A stretch of DNA of 64,000 nucleotides from Marinobacter sp. SS21 (GTDB taxonomy: Bacteria; Pseudomonadota; Gammaproteobacteria; Pseudomonadales; Oleiphilaceae), in NCBI RefSeq assembly GCF_028369065.1, contig NZ_JAQNDA010000006.1, positions 124,001-188,000 of the forward strand. Reading direction: 5' to 3'. Made by a program: the position numbers and the translations under genes. Below, piece by piece: positions 1 through 7,447 of the stretch. Numbering within the stretch: position 1 is the stretch's first letter; each line of letters starts with the position of its first letter. The notes under the pieces were generated by a model that did no database searches, was not told the DNA's origin, and saw only the letters and a list, made by a program, of their open reading frames with translations.

Positions 1-132
1 CATTTCGATCCCCAGACCAATGTGATTGATGTGCACATCAGTCGTTTGCGAGCCAAGATCGACAAGGAGTTCGATACCCCGTTGCTGCAAACCATCAGGG
101 GTGCCGGATACATGCTGCGTGAAACTGCTTAG
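1..132 (+). CDS. Response regulator, C-terminal fragment (cut by window edge)
   Basis: The first 43 codons are open in frame 1 and end at TAG 130-132. The peptide reads as the end of an OmpR/PhoB winged-helix DNA-binding domain: [14 protein letters not shown] is the recognition-helix signature and [11 protein letters not shown] the terminal beta-hairpin. The receiver domain lies outside the window. The downstream histidine kinase starts inside this gene (GTG at 119, a 14-base overlap), so the pair is a translationally coupled two-component system. Target genes cannot be told from this fragment. Confidence 0.9.
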   Translation, partial: HFDPQTNVIDVHISRLRAKIDKEFDTPLLQTIRGAGYMLRETA

Positions 133-1603
133 CCAACTGCGAACCTCCACCTTTCAGCTGGCCCTGTTGTACATGGTGGTGTTCGCCACCTCGGTGTTTT
201 TGTTGTTGGCGTTCATCTACTGGCGTACCGCCGGCTTCATGACGGCTCAGACCGACGAAACCATCGAGGCTGAGATCGCCGGCCTGGCCGAGCAGTACCG
301 GGGCCGCGGCATCAATGGCCTGATCACCATCATCCGTGAACGGGTGGCGCGAGACCCCAACGCCAAGTCACTGTACCTGGTGACCACCGAAGACTACATG
401 AAGCTGGCGGGCAATCTCACCGCCTGGCCGGAGGGCACACAGTCCCAGAGTGGCTGGATCAACTTTACCCTGGATGACCGGGTTGGCTGGGTTGGTCCGC
501 CCAGGCTCGCCCGTGCCCGGATCTTTGAAGTGCAGGGCGGACTTCGTCTGCTGGTGGGGCGGGATGTCGACGATCTGACTGCGCTGAAGCGGGTGATTGA
601 AACCGCCATCAACTGGGGCATGGGCATTACCCTGGCGCTGGCCCTGCTCGGCGGCTTCATGCTCAGCCGCAGCACCACCCGCCGGATCGAGGTGATCAAT
701 AACACCTCCCGCAAGATCATGAACGGCCATCTGTCCCAGCGCATTCCCACCCGGGGCACCGGCGACGATTTCGACCAGCTCGCCGAGAATCTCAACCAGA
801 TGCTCGATCGCATCGTCTACCTCATGGAAGGCATTCGTCACGTTTCCGACAGCATTGCCCACGATCTGCGCACCCCGTTGACCCGGTTACGCAACCAGCT
901 CGAGAACACCCTGATGGCGGTGGATAACGAGGAGGCCAGGGAGCAGGCCGGGCGGGCCGTCGCCGAGGCCGATCAGCTGCTGGCCACCTTCAATGCGCTG
1001 CTGCGGATCGCCCGTTTGGAGACCCGCGGCAATACCGCCGATATGAAACCGGTGTCGCTGGGGCTGCTGGTAAGCGATGCCTGCGAGCTTTACGAAGCGG
1101 TGGCCGAGGACAAGCAGCAGCGCTTCGAGCAATCGCTGGACGACCAGGTGATGATCGAGGGAGATCGCGACTTGCTGTTCCAGATGGTCAGTAACCTCAT
1201 CGACAACGCCATCAAGTATACGCCGGAGCAAGGCGACATCCGGGTGGCGGTTTACGCCGAAGACAACGACACGGTGTTTGAGGTGAGCGACAGCGGCATC
1301 GGGATACCCGACGAGGAAAAGGAGAATGTCTTCCAGCGGTTCTACCGTGTTGGCAAGAGCCGCTCACTGCCGGGCAATGGCCTTGGCTTGAGCCTGGTCA
1401 GTGCGGTGGCGGAGATTCACCAGGGACGGATTGTGCTGAGGGACCGGCACCCGGGTCGGGACTTTCCCGGTCTGTGTGTGGCGGTAGCGATTCCGGCCTA
1501 TCGGCCCACCAGCAAGCGTGTCAAAGTGGTTGCCGGCCGGGAGGAGGCCGAACTCAGCGGAGACCCGGATACCGAGTCTCCGGCAGGCCGGCCGCAGGCC
1601 TAA
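119..1603 (+). CDS. Two-component sensor histidine kinase (HAMP, HisKA, HATPase_c)
   Basis: A 494-residue inner-membrane kinase partnering the upstream regulator. I chose GTG 119 because it gives a short basic start directly before transmembrane helix 1 (about residues 12-34); an earlier ATG would run through the regulator. A periplasmic sensor region follows, then helix 2 at about 160-180 and a HAMP linker. The HisKA phospho-acceptor is His248 in [12 protein letters not shown]. The ATPase domain shows the N box [11 protein letters not shown] (about 359-369) and G boxes DSGIGIP and GNGLGLSLV. The C-terminal about 35 residues are hydrophilic and probably disordered. The signal is unknown. Confidence 0.93.
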   Translation: MKLLSQLRTSTFQLALLYMVVFATSVFLLLAFIYWRTAGFMTAQTDETIEAEIAGLAEQYRGRGINGLITIIRERVARDPNAKSLYLVTTEDYMKLAGNLTAWPEGTQSQSGWINFTLDDRVGWVGPPRLARARIFEVQGGLRLLVGRDVDDLTALKRVIETAINWGMGITLALALLGGFMLSRSTTRRIEVINNTSRKIMNGHLSQRIPTRGTGDDFDQLAENLNQMLDRIVYLMEGIRHVSDSIAHDLRTPLTRLRNQLENTLMAVDNEEAREQAGRAVAEADQLLATFNALLRIARLETRGNTADMKPVSLGLLVSDACELYEAVAEDKQQRFEQSLDDQVMIEGDRDLLFQMVSNLIDNAIKYTPEQGDIRVAVYAEDNDTVFEVSDSGIGIPDEEKENVFQRFYRVGKSRSLPGNGLGLSLVSAVAEIHQGRIVLRDRHPGRDFPGLCVAVAIPAYRPTSKRVKVVAGREEAELSGDPDTESPAGRPQA

Positions 1604-1891
1604 TCAGCCGCGAACGGAGCCGCGCAGCTGCTCCAGACGGGCAATCACCGGACGCAGCAGGGCGTCGGCGCGGGTTTCAACGGTGTTGACCAGGGCCTCG
1701 ATCTGGGATTTGCGGCGGTCGATGCGGGCCTGGATGCTGTCCCACTCACCTTCCAGATGCTTCTGTTCATTCATGACAAAGGCCGCCAGGTTGTGGCGGT
1801 TGACCTTGCTGGTGATGCCCAGCTGGTCCAGCTGGAAGCCAACGCTGTCCAGGCCGTTCAATGCGGTATCGATCAGTTGCTTTGTGTTCAT
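1604..1891 (-). CDS. Small phasin-like helical protein
   Basis: A 95-residue protein starting MNTKQLIDTALNGLD (ATG at 1891); a TTG further upstream is less likely. It is almost entirely predicted helix with heptad-like spacing (EGEWDSIQARIDRR, then VETRADALLRPVIARLEQL), the pattern of small phasin-like proteins that coat polyhydroxyalkanoate granules or act as helical scaffolds. No catalytic motif is visible. The gene is convergent with the kinase, with the two stop codons abutting. Phasin identity is an inference from size and helical pattern. Confidence 0.6.
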   Translation of the reverse strand: MNTKQLIDTALNGLDSVGFQLDQLGITSKVNRHNLAAFVMNEQKHLEGEWDSIQARIDRRKSQIEALVNTVETRADALLRPVIARLEQLRGSVRG

Positions 1892-1929
1892 GGCGGAGCC
1901 CGTCGTGATCAAGGAAATGGGTTAAATTT

Positions 1930-2149
1930 TGAGTAGCGCCAACGGTAATCGCCCTTTCTAGGGTGCGCAACCTAATTTCGCGCCGGGGTTGGCGCAAGCT
2001 GTCGAAAGGGTAATGCCGTGGCCACCTCTCAGTAACGGCGAGAATGGATACTTGGTCAAGTAGTTAGGGAACATGCCGAGGCCATCCATCCGGCGTGTTG
2101 GTCCCTCCAGCACAGCGCTAGCCTTGCCCCGTCCCAACGGGGTTTTTTT
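1930..2149 (+). ncRNA. Possible small RNA ending at the 2127-2149 terminator
   Basis: About 200 bases without a convincing ORF between two minus-strand genes finish in a plus-strand intrinsic terminator. The stretch has unpaired GGA-type sites (ATGGATA near 2045, AGGGAAC near 2068) and several short self-complementary segments. I do not recognise a known family. The promoter of the phasin-like gene must also lie here on the other strand. The 5' end is a guess. Confidence 0.3.
2127..2149 (+). terminator. Rho-independent terminator, plus strand
   Basis: Stem CCCCGT (2127-2132), loop CCCA, stem ACGGGG (2137-2142), then seven T residues. The T run is on the plus strand only, yet no plus-strand protein gene lies between 1604 and here, so it may end an untranslated RNA. 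It sits directly beyond the 3' end of greB. Confidence 0.75.
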
Positions 2150-2624
2150 ATGCCTGCGGATAGTCGATGGCGTTGATCACCCAATACGCCGGCCCGTTCG
2201 GCGTCTGCACCTCCACCTCGTCGTCCACCTGCTTCTTCAGTAGCGCCCGCGCCATCGGCGTGTCGATGGAGATGTAATCCTTGCGATCGAAGATCTCATC
2301 GTAACCGACGATGCGAAAACGTTTGGTTTCACCGTCGTCGTTCTCGATCTCCACCCAGGCGCCAAAGAACACCCGGCCATCCTGTTCTGGGGCATAGTCC
2401 ACCACCGTCAGTTCGCCCAGGCAGCGGCGCAGGTAGCGCACCCGGCGGTCGATCTGGCGCAGCAGCTTCTTGTTGTACTGGTAATCGGCATTCTCGCTGC
2501 GGTCGCCCAGGCTGGCGGCCCATTGCACCTTCTTGGTGATCTCCGGGCGGTGTTCCCGCCATAGGTAATCCAGTTCTTTCTTCAGGGCTTCAAAGCCGTC
2601 TCGGGTGATCAGTTTTGCGCGCAT
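2148..2624 (-). CDS. greB: Transcription elongation factor GreB
   Basis: A 158-residue protein of normal GreB length. The N-terminal coiled coil (about 1-75) contains GDRSENADYQYNKK, the conserved loop whose acidic residues (Asp and Glu of DRSENAD) hold the second Mg2+ in the RNA polymerase secondary channel and stimulate cleavage of backtracked RNA. The C-terminal FKBP-like domain (about 80-158) contains RIVGYDEIFDRKDYIS and SIDTPMARALL. The long basic coiled-coil face (KKLLRQIDRRVRYLRR) is typical of GreB rather than GreA. It is monocistronic as far as can be seen. Confidence 0.95.
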   Translation of the reverse strand: MRAKLITRDGFEALKKELDYLWREHRPEITKKVQWAASLGDRSENADYQYNKKLLRQIDRRVRYLRRCLGELTVVDYAPEQDGRVFFGAWVEIENDDGETKRFRIVGYDEIFDRKDYISIDTPMARALLKKQVDDEVEVQTPNGPAYWVINAIDYPQA

Positions 2625-2873
2625 GGGGTGGTCAAGGAATGGCTAAAAGAGTGGTTACAGCATACCAGAGTTGTTATTGGCGTTGGTCGATGGCCGAGTG
2701 ACCGGAACGGCCCCTGCGGAGCAGTGATGGTTGTCACAAATCTGGCGAAAAAGTGACCGCTTTGAGTCCGCTGGCGATAAACTGTTCGAAAATTGTCATG
2801 TCCGGTCAGTCGATACACCCGGTACCGCCAAAATGAGGCGGCCGGATAGGCTGGCCATGCCGGAGTGGAAGTG

Positions 2874-3320
2874 ATGGAGCGCGTATCCAGACCTGTTGGG
2901 TTGAGAGGGTTGATGGGCCTGCTAGGGATGATGGCCGGGTTGCTGGGGCCGGTGGTTGCGCAGGCTGAGGAAGCCGGGGCGGAGGTGTTCGAATTCCGCG
3001 AACGTTCGACCATGGACACCATTCGGTTGCGGTCGCTGGCGGAGGAATCGTTGGCCAATACCGTGATCGAGGGCGGGCTCGAAGCGCCAGCCTCCGGAGT
3101 GGCGGTGGCCCCTCAGGGCGAGGAGGATTATTACCTGGATCCGCTGGCGCTACAGCCCAATGACGGTCGCACTGACCTTGGCCGTTCCGAAATTCCGGTG
3201 GATATCCGGTTCAGCAATCCACGCGCCATCCCCGGTCAGACTCACAGCAATACCTACAGCATCCAGCCGCCCGCCAACCGCGCCTATCAGGCCTACGGCG
3301 CCTCGATTTCCGAGCGCTGA
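2874..3320 (+). CDS. Small exported protein of unknown function
   Basis: A 148-residue protein. ATG 2874 is preceded by CGGAG at a proper distance; an in-frame GTG three codons earlier is possible. The N-terminus is a classical signal peptide (MERVSRPVGLRG, a hydrophobic stretch of Gly/Leu/Met, then VVAQAEE), giving a mature protein of roughly 115 residues. The mature part is acidic with no Cys and no domain I recognise; FEFRERSTMDTIRLRSLAEESLANT looks helical and the C-terminus is Pro/Asn/Tyr-rich. It is convergent with the next gene. Confidence 0.65.
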   Translation: MERVSRPVGLRGLMGLLGMMAGLLGPVVAQAEEAGAEVFEFRERSTMDTIRLRSLAEESLANTVIEGGLEAPASGVAVAPQGEEDYYLDPLALQPNDGRTDLGRSEIPVDIRFSNPRAIPGQTHSNTYSIQPPANRAYQAYGASISER

Positions 3321-3327
3321 TCTTCGT

Positions 3328-3642
3328 TCAGGCCGCGGCGTGGGCGGTGGTCTGGTCATTCTTGCCCAGCACGTCCTCGTAGAAGAACGTCAACGCCTGA
3401 CGGGCCTGGTTCAGCCGCGCCCGAGACACCTGAATGCGGTCACGGAGATAACTGAGGAACTGCTGGCGGTCATCCTGTTCCAGCATCTCGACGTCTTTCT
3501 GGTCGTGAAAGAGCACAAAGCGGGTGATCCAGTGCAGGTAGTTCTGTTCGGTGCGTTGGTTCAGCTGGTGTTTGTGAATTGCGAGCGTCACACGGCTCAG
3601 CAGGCCGGGCTGTGAATGCTCCAGCGCTTCGATCAAATGCAT
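3328..3642 (-). CDS. Solitary integrase N-terminal SAM-like (core-binding) domain protein
   Basis: A 104-residue protein that matches only the N-terminal core-binding domain of tyrosine recombinases: QRTEQNYLHWITRFVLFHD and LSYLRDRIQVSRARLNQARQALTFFYEDVLG are the two helical blocks seen in integron and phage integrases. No catalytic domain (R...HxxR...Y) is present in any frame on either side, so it cannot recombine DNA by itself. It has its own good promoter (3684-3712) and no sign of frame decay, which suggests a retained function, perhaps DNA binding, rather than debris. Confidence 0.8.
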   Translation of the reverse strand: MHLIEALEHSQPGLLSRVTLAIHKHQLNQRTEQNYLHWITRFVLFHDQKDVEMLEQDDRQQFLSYLRDRIQVSRARLNQARQALTFFYEDVLGKNDQTTAHAAA

Positions 3643-3683
3643 GGTGAGTCTTCCAGATACATTGTTTTTGTTATGGTGGCGGC

Positions 3684-3712
3684 ATCATATGACAATCGTT
3701 TGAAAGTCGCAA
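3684..3712 (-). promoter_or_regulatory. Sigma-70 promoter of the SAM-like domain gene
   Basis: On the minus strand TTGCGA (3712-3707) is separated by exactly 17 bases from TATGAT (3689-3684). This is 4 of 6 and 5 of 6 consensus matches at optimal spacing. The ATG of the SAM-like gene follows 42 bases downstream. Confidence 0.65.
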
Positions 3713-3779
3713 AATTTCATCCGCTTGCCGGTTCGCCCAGACCAGCGCCGCCGGCGGTCAGGGCGAAGTGCGGGCGATA

Positions 3780-4043
3780 TTACCCTTTCAGCGCTTCCAG
3801 ACGGTCGATGTAAGTCTGCATCGCTTCGTCGGTGGAGGTGCCCTTGAGCTGTTCCCAGGCGTCGTACTTGGCGCGGCCCACAAAATCCATCATGCCCGGG
3901 CGCTTGCCGCTGACATCGCCTTCGGTGGCCTGTTTGTACAGGGCATAGAATTCCAGCTTCAGTTCATTGGACGGCTTGACGTCGCCTTCGCCGGTCTGGA
4001 TGAAGTTGACCGCCTCATCGAATTTGGCTTTCAGGTCACTCAT
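3780..4043 (-). CDS. Acyl-CoA-binding protein (ACBP)
   Basis: An 87-residue four-helix protein of standard ACBP size. It shows the family pattern: [37 protein letters not shown], in which the YKQAT block and K/Y residues contact the CoA 3'-phosphate and adenine (family knowledge), followed by a final helix. It binds medium- and long-chain acyl-CoA esters in the cytoplasm and buffers or transports them. It fits with the neighbouring hotdog-fold DUF4442 gene in acyl-CoA handling, although the two genes are divergent. No odd features. Confidence 0.93.
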   Translation of the reverse strand: MSDLKAKFDEAVNFIQTGEGDVKPSNELKLEFYALYKQATEGDVSGKRPGMMDFVGRAKYDAWEQLKGTSTDEAMQTYIDRLEALKG

Positions 4044-4252
4044 GGTTATGTCCTTTTTATCGGTTGGTGTGTCTCATGGGGAACCCTTCGCGAAACCCTG
4101 GGCCCGGGGGCCGAGCGCTCCGTCACGTGGCTTCCTGACGCTGTCGGGGTAGCATAGTAGCCGTGCTAGCGGGCGTCATTGCCTTCGCGTTCCATTCCTC
4201 CGACGAATGGGTTATTGTCCTGCGCCAGATTATAAGCTAACTGGAGAGAAAC

Positions 4253-4744
4253 ATGGCAGCTACCAATCGTCTCGCTGGCATCGTCAGTAAAATTAATGCC
4301 TTGCCGGATTTTGCCCGGTCCCGGGCGCTGTCGCTGTTCTTTGGCAAGGCGGTGCCGTTCACCGGAACCGCCGGCATCCGCATCGAATCCCTGGATCAGG
4401 ACCGCTGTGTCATCAGCATTGCCAACAAGCGTCGTGTGCAGAACCACATCGGCGGCGTCCATGCGGTAGCCTCGCTGCTGCTGGCGGAATCCGCCACCGG
4501 GTTCCTGGTGGGGCTGAACGTGCCCGATGACAAAGTACCGGTGATCAAGACCGCTCACGCCGAATACACCAAGCGGGCGAAGGGTGACATGAGGGTGGAG
4601 GCGCACCTCACCGAGGAGCAAAAACAGCGCATGCGCACCGAAGAGAAGGGCGAGACCGCGGTTGCCGTGACCATCCACGACAGCGAACAGAAGCAGCCCA
4701 TCGAGATCGAGATGGTCTGGGCCTGGACGCCGAAGAAGCGGTAA
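4253..4744 (+). CDS. DUF4442 hotdog-fold protein (thioesterase-like)
   Basis: A 163-residue single hotdog domain. ATG 4253 is preceded by CTGGAGAGAA at a good distance. HIGGVHAVASLLLAESATGFLVG is the long central helix typical of PaaI/DUF4442 proteins, with a His-Gly-Gly loop where thioesterases place their CoA-binding residues, and VPVIKTAHAEYTKRAKGDMRVEAHL is the following strand pair. Acyl-CoA thioesterase activity is plausible from fold and from divergent ACBP, but DUF4442 substrates are not established. A stem-loop follows the stop codon. Confidence 0.82.
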   Translation: MAATNRLAGIVSKINALPDFARSRALSLFFGKAVPFTGTAGIRIESLDQDRCVISIANKRRVQNHIGGVHAVASLLLAESATGFLVGLNVPDDKVPVIKTAHAEYTKRAKGDMRVEAHLTEEQKQRMRTEEKGETAVAVTIHDSEQKQPIEIEMVWAWTPKKR

Positions 4745-4767
4745 CGCGGCCGGTATAGATAGAATTA

Positions 4768-4789
4768 CTGGGGCAAGTTTTTGCCCCAG
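4768..4789 (+). other. Stem-loop after the DUF4442 gene
   Basis: Perfect 9-bp arms CTGGGGCAA and TTGCCCCAG around a 4-base loop GTTT, 24 bases after the stop codon. There is no T run after it, so it is more likely an mRNA 3'-end stabiliser or weak terminator than a canonical terminator. Confidence 0.55.
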
Positions 4790-4825
4790 AATGCGTCCGA
4801 GTTCATAAAACTGGCCATCTGTTGC

Positions 4826-4854
4826 TTGAGAGGTCAGTCTTTCCTGTGTACAGT
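4826..4854 (+). promoter_or_regulatory. Probable sigma-70 promoter of the T6SS operon
   Basis: TTGAGA (4826-4831), 17-base spacer, TACAGT (4849-4854), about 70 bases before tssB. The -35 is 5/6, the -10 4/6. A GG...GC pair just upstream (CTGGCCATCTGTTGCTT, 4811-4827) resembles a sigma-54 site but has 9 rather than 10 intervening bases, so I prefer the sigma-70 reading. A small hairpin (CGTGCC AGGAA GGCACG) lies in the leader. Confidence 0.45.
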
Positions 4855-4925
4855 CTTGCCGTCGCGTGCCAGGAAGGCACGTCAAAGGATTGTTATCAGC
4901 CCTAAAGGATCAAGGGAGCAAGGCC

Positions 4926-5420
4926 ATGTCTAAGGACGGTTCCGTCGCGCCTAAAGAGCGCATCAATATCAAGTATGTCCCCGCCACCGGTGATCAGCAG
5001 GCAGAAACCGAGCTGCCGCTGAAGATGTTTGTAGTTGGTGACTTCAAGGGACAGCCCGAAGAAACCCCGCTCGAAGACCGCAAGTCCATTGCCGTCGACA
5101 AGAACAATTTCCAGTCGGTGATGAAAGAGGCCGGCCTGACCCTATCCACCATCGTCCCCAACCAGCTCGACGAGGAAGCCGAGGAATTACCGGTTAATCT
5201 GGAATTTCATGGGTTGGACGATTTCTCCCCCGACAGCCTTGCCCGTCAGGTGCCGGAAGTGCGCACGCTGATCGAGCTGCGTGAGGCGCTGGTCGCCCTC
5301 AAGGGACCGCTGGGCAATGTGCCATCGTTCCGCGCCAAGCTGCAGGAATTGCTGGATAGCGAGGCTGCCCGCGACCAGCTGCTGCAGGAACTCGATCTGG
5401 CGACTGGCGACAGCGAATAG
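4926..5420 (+). CDS. tssB: T6SS sheath small subunit TssB (VipA/ImpB)
   Basis: A 164-residue protein starting MSKDGSVAPKERINIKY. ATG 4926 has GGGAG eight bases upstream; an earlier in-frame start would include a non-coding leader. Family marks are ERINIKYVP, ELPLKMFVVGDFKG and the VNLEFHGLDDFSPD segment. With TssC it forms the contractile cytoplasmic sheath around the Hcp tube, ClpV later recycling it. It is the first gene of an operon colinear with V. cholerae VCA0107 onward. A triple 18-bp repeat separates it from tssC. Confidence 0.96.
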   Translation: MSKDGSVAPKERINIKYVPATGDQQAETELPLKMFVVGDFKGQPEETPLEDRKSIAVDKNNFQSVMKEAGLTLSTIVPNQLDEEAEELPVNLEFHGLDDFSPDSLARQVPEVRTLIELREALVALKGPLGNVPSFRAKLQELLDSEAARDQLLQELDLATGDSE

Positions 5421-5459
5421 GTCGCCTCCGTCCTTGCCGCCAGGATGGTGGCGAGCCTC

Positions 5460-5513
5460 ACACGTGCTAACTGTCTAACACGTACTAATCGTCAAACACA
5501 TGCTAAAGGGATG
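5460..5513 (+). repeat. Three 18-bp tandem units between tssB and tssC
   Basis: Units begin at 5460, 5478 and 5496, each starting ACAC(G/A)T(G/A)CTAA and then diverging. The third unit runs into the tssC ribosome site AAAGGG (5505-5510). They fill nearly the whole later half of the 97-base gap and are absent from other gaps in the operon. Possible roles are a regulator-binding array or an RNA-level control of sheath subunit ratio; neither is shown. Confidence 0.7.
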
Positions 5514-5517
5514 TGGT

Positions 5518-6999
5518 ATGTCTGATGCTGCTGCACAACAATCGGCTGTCTCCGATTCCACGGGTGAAGCTTCCCTGCTTGACCAGATCATGGCCAACAG
5601 CCGTATGGCGCCGGCCGACGAGGGCTACGATGTGGCCCGCAAGGGCGTGGCGACCTTCATTGCCAACCTGCTGAAGAGCGATGGCCAGGGCCAGCCGGTC
5701 AACAAGGCCCTGGTGGACCAGATGGTGGTCGAGCTGGACCGCAAAATCAGTGCGCAAATGGACGCGGTGCTGCACGCGCCCAAGCTGCAGGAGCTGGAGT
5801 CAGCCTGGCGCGGCCTGAAATTGATGGTCGAACGCACCGACTTCCGGGAAAACATCAAGGTGGACATCCTGCACGCCACCAAGGCGGAGCTGCTGGAGGA
5901 TTTCGAGTTTGCTCCGGATGTCACTCAGTCCGGCTTCTACAAGCACATCTATTCCGACGAGTACGGTCAGTTTGGCGGCGAACCGGTCGGCGCGGTGGTC
6001 GGCAACTACGCCTTCAGCCCGTCCACCCCGGACATGAAGCTGTTGCAATACGTGTCCTCCGTCGGCGCCATGGCCCACGCGCCATTCCTGTCGTCGGTGG
6101 CGCCGTCGTTCTTCGGCGTGGACAGCTACCAGGAATTGCCGGCCATCAAGGAGCTGAAGGCGGTGTTCGAGGGGCCTCGTTATGCCAAATGGCGGTCGCT
6201 GCGGGAGTCCGAGGACGCCCGTTATCTGGGCCTGACTGCACCTCGGTTCCTGCTGCGCACCCCTTACGACCCCATCGAGAATCCGGTGCGCAGTTTCAAC
6301 TACAAGGAAGACGTCAGCGCAGACCACGAGCATTATCTGTGGGGCAACACCGCCTATCTGTTGGCGACCCGGCTGACCGACAGTTTCGCCAAGTACCGTT
6401 GGTGTCCGAACATCATCGGCCCCCAGAGCGGGGGCGCGGTGGAGGACCTGCCGGTGCACCTGTTCGAGTCGTTCGGCCAGCTGGAAGCCAAGATCCCCAC
6501 CGAGGTGCTGATCACCGATCGCCGTGAGTACGAAATGGCGGACGAGGGCTTCATCGCCCTGACCATGCGCAAGGGCAGTGACAACGCGGCGTTCTTTTCC
6601 GCCAACTCGGTGCAGAAGCCCAAGCAGTTCCCCAACACCAAGGAAGGCAAAGAGGCCGAGACCAACTACAAGCTCGGCACCCAGTTGCCCTACATGATGA
6701 TCGTCAATCGCCTGGCTCACTACATCAAGGTGCTGCAGCGGGAGCAGATCGGCTCCTGGAAGGAACGTCAGGATCTGGAGCGGGAACTCAATACCTGGAT
6801 TCGCCAGTACGTGGCCGACCAGGAGAACCCGCCCGCGGACGTGCGCAGTCGCCGTCCGTTGCGGGCGGCGCAGGTGACCGTATCCGATGTGGAAGGCGAT
6901 CCGGGCTGGTATCAGGTGTCGCTGGCGGTGCGTCCGCACTTCAAGTACATGGGAGCCAACTTCGAGCTGTCGCTGGTCGGTCGTCTCGACAAGGAGTAA
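5518..6999 (+). CDS. tssC: T6SS sheath large subunit TssC (VipB/EvpB)
   Basis: A 493-residue protein. ATG 5518 (MSDAAAQQ) is preceded by AAAGGG at 8 bases. Family hallmarks include LESAWRGLKLMVERTDF, FSPSTPDMKLLQYVSSVGAMAHAPFLSS, WRSLRESEDARYLGLTAPRF and the C-terminal RPHFKYMGANFELSLVGRLDKE, which is the interlocking beta-strand arm region of TssC. It assembles with TssB into the contractile sheath. Length and ends are normal for the family. Confidence 0.97.
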   Translation: MSDAAAQQSAVSDSTGEASLLDQIMANSRMAPADEGYDVARKGVATFIANLLKSDGQGQPVNKALVDQMVVELDRKISAQMDAVLHAPKLQELESAWRGLKLMVERTDFRENIKVDILHATKAELLEDFEFAPDVTQSGFYKHIYSDEYGQFGGEPVGAVVGNYAFSPSTPDMKLLQYVSSVGAMAHAPFLSSVAPSFFGVDSYQELPAIKELKAVFEGPRYAKWRSLRESEDARYLGLTAPRFLLRTPYDPIENPVRSFNYKEDVSADHEHYLWGNTAYLLATRLTDSFAKYRWCPNIIGPQSGGAVEDLPVHLFESFGQLEAKIPTEVLITDRREYEMADEGFIALTMRKGSDNAAFFSANSVQKPKQFPNTKEGKEAETNYKLGTQLPYMMIVNRLAHYIKVLQREQIGSWKERQDLERELNTWIRQYVADQENPPADVRSRRPLRAAQVTVSDVEGDPGWYQVSLAVRPHFKYMGANFELSLVGRLDKE

Positions 7000-7002
7000 G
7001 CC

Positions 7003-7443
7003 GTGTTCAGGCACACCGCATCGGACGGTGTTCAGACCATGGCCGGCAGCCTGTTCGAAAGACTGGAGCAGGCGGCCGATCCGACCGGGCAGGGCGTGGG
7101 TGAAGTGACCCATGTGGTGGAGTCCATCAAGCGCCATCTGGTGCGGTTGCTGAATGCCCATCCGGGCAACAGCGCCAGCGCACCCGATCTGGGCTTGCTG
7201 GATTTCAACGACGCCACCCTCGGGACCCAGGATCTGAATATCCGTATCCGCAGTGCCATCCGCCACTGTATCGAGCGCTTCGAGCCCCGGGTCAGCCGGG
7301 TGGATGTGGTTGCTCTGCCCCAGGGGCCGGATCCGTTGCAACTGCGGTTCCAGGTGACGGTTTACCTGCGTGTGGGCTCTGTCGACGAAAAGACCACCAT
7401 CGACCTGCTGTTGGACGACAAACGCTATTATCGCGTGGTGTAA
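7003..7443 (+). CDS. tssE: T6SS baseplate protein TssE (gp25-like)
   Basis: A 146-residue protein starting at GTG 7003, three bases after tssC; an internal ATG at 7039 (MAGSLFERL) matches where many TssE proteins begin, so the start is uncertain. The gp25/lysozyme-like fold is supported by SIKRHLVRLLNAHPGNSASAPDLGLLDFN and RIRSAIRHCIERFEPRVSRVDV, which carries the conserved E-P-R of the sheath-anchor handshake. TssE joins TssF2G wedges to the first sheath ring. Confidence 0.94.
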   Translation: MFRHTASDGVQTMAGSLFERLEQAADPTGQGVGEVTHVVESIKRHLVRLLNAHPGNSASAPDLGLLDFNDATLGTQDLNIRIRSAIRHCIERFEPRVSRVDVVALPQGPDPLQLRFQVTVYLRVGSVDEKTTIDLLLDDKRYYRVV

Positions 7444-7447
7444 CGTC

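Noticed and set aside
1913..2126. Known riboswitch or RsmY/Z RNA
   Set aside because: Only isolated GGA sites are seen, with no hairpin series or aptamer consensus that I can recognise.
4811..4827. Sigma-54-like site before tssB
   Set aside because: GG and GC are separated by nine bases, not ten, and the inner consensus is poor.
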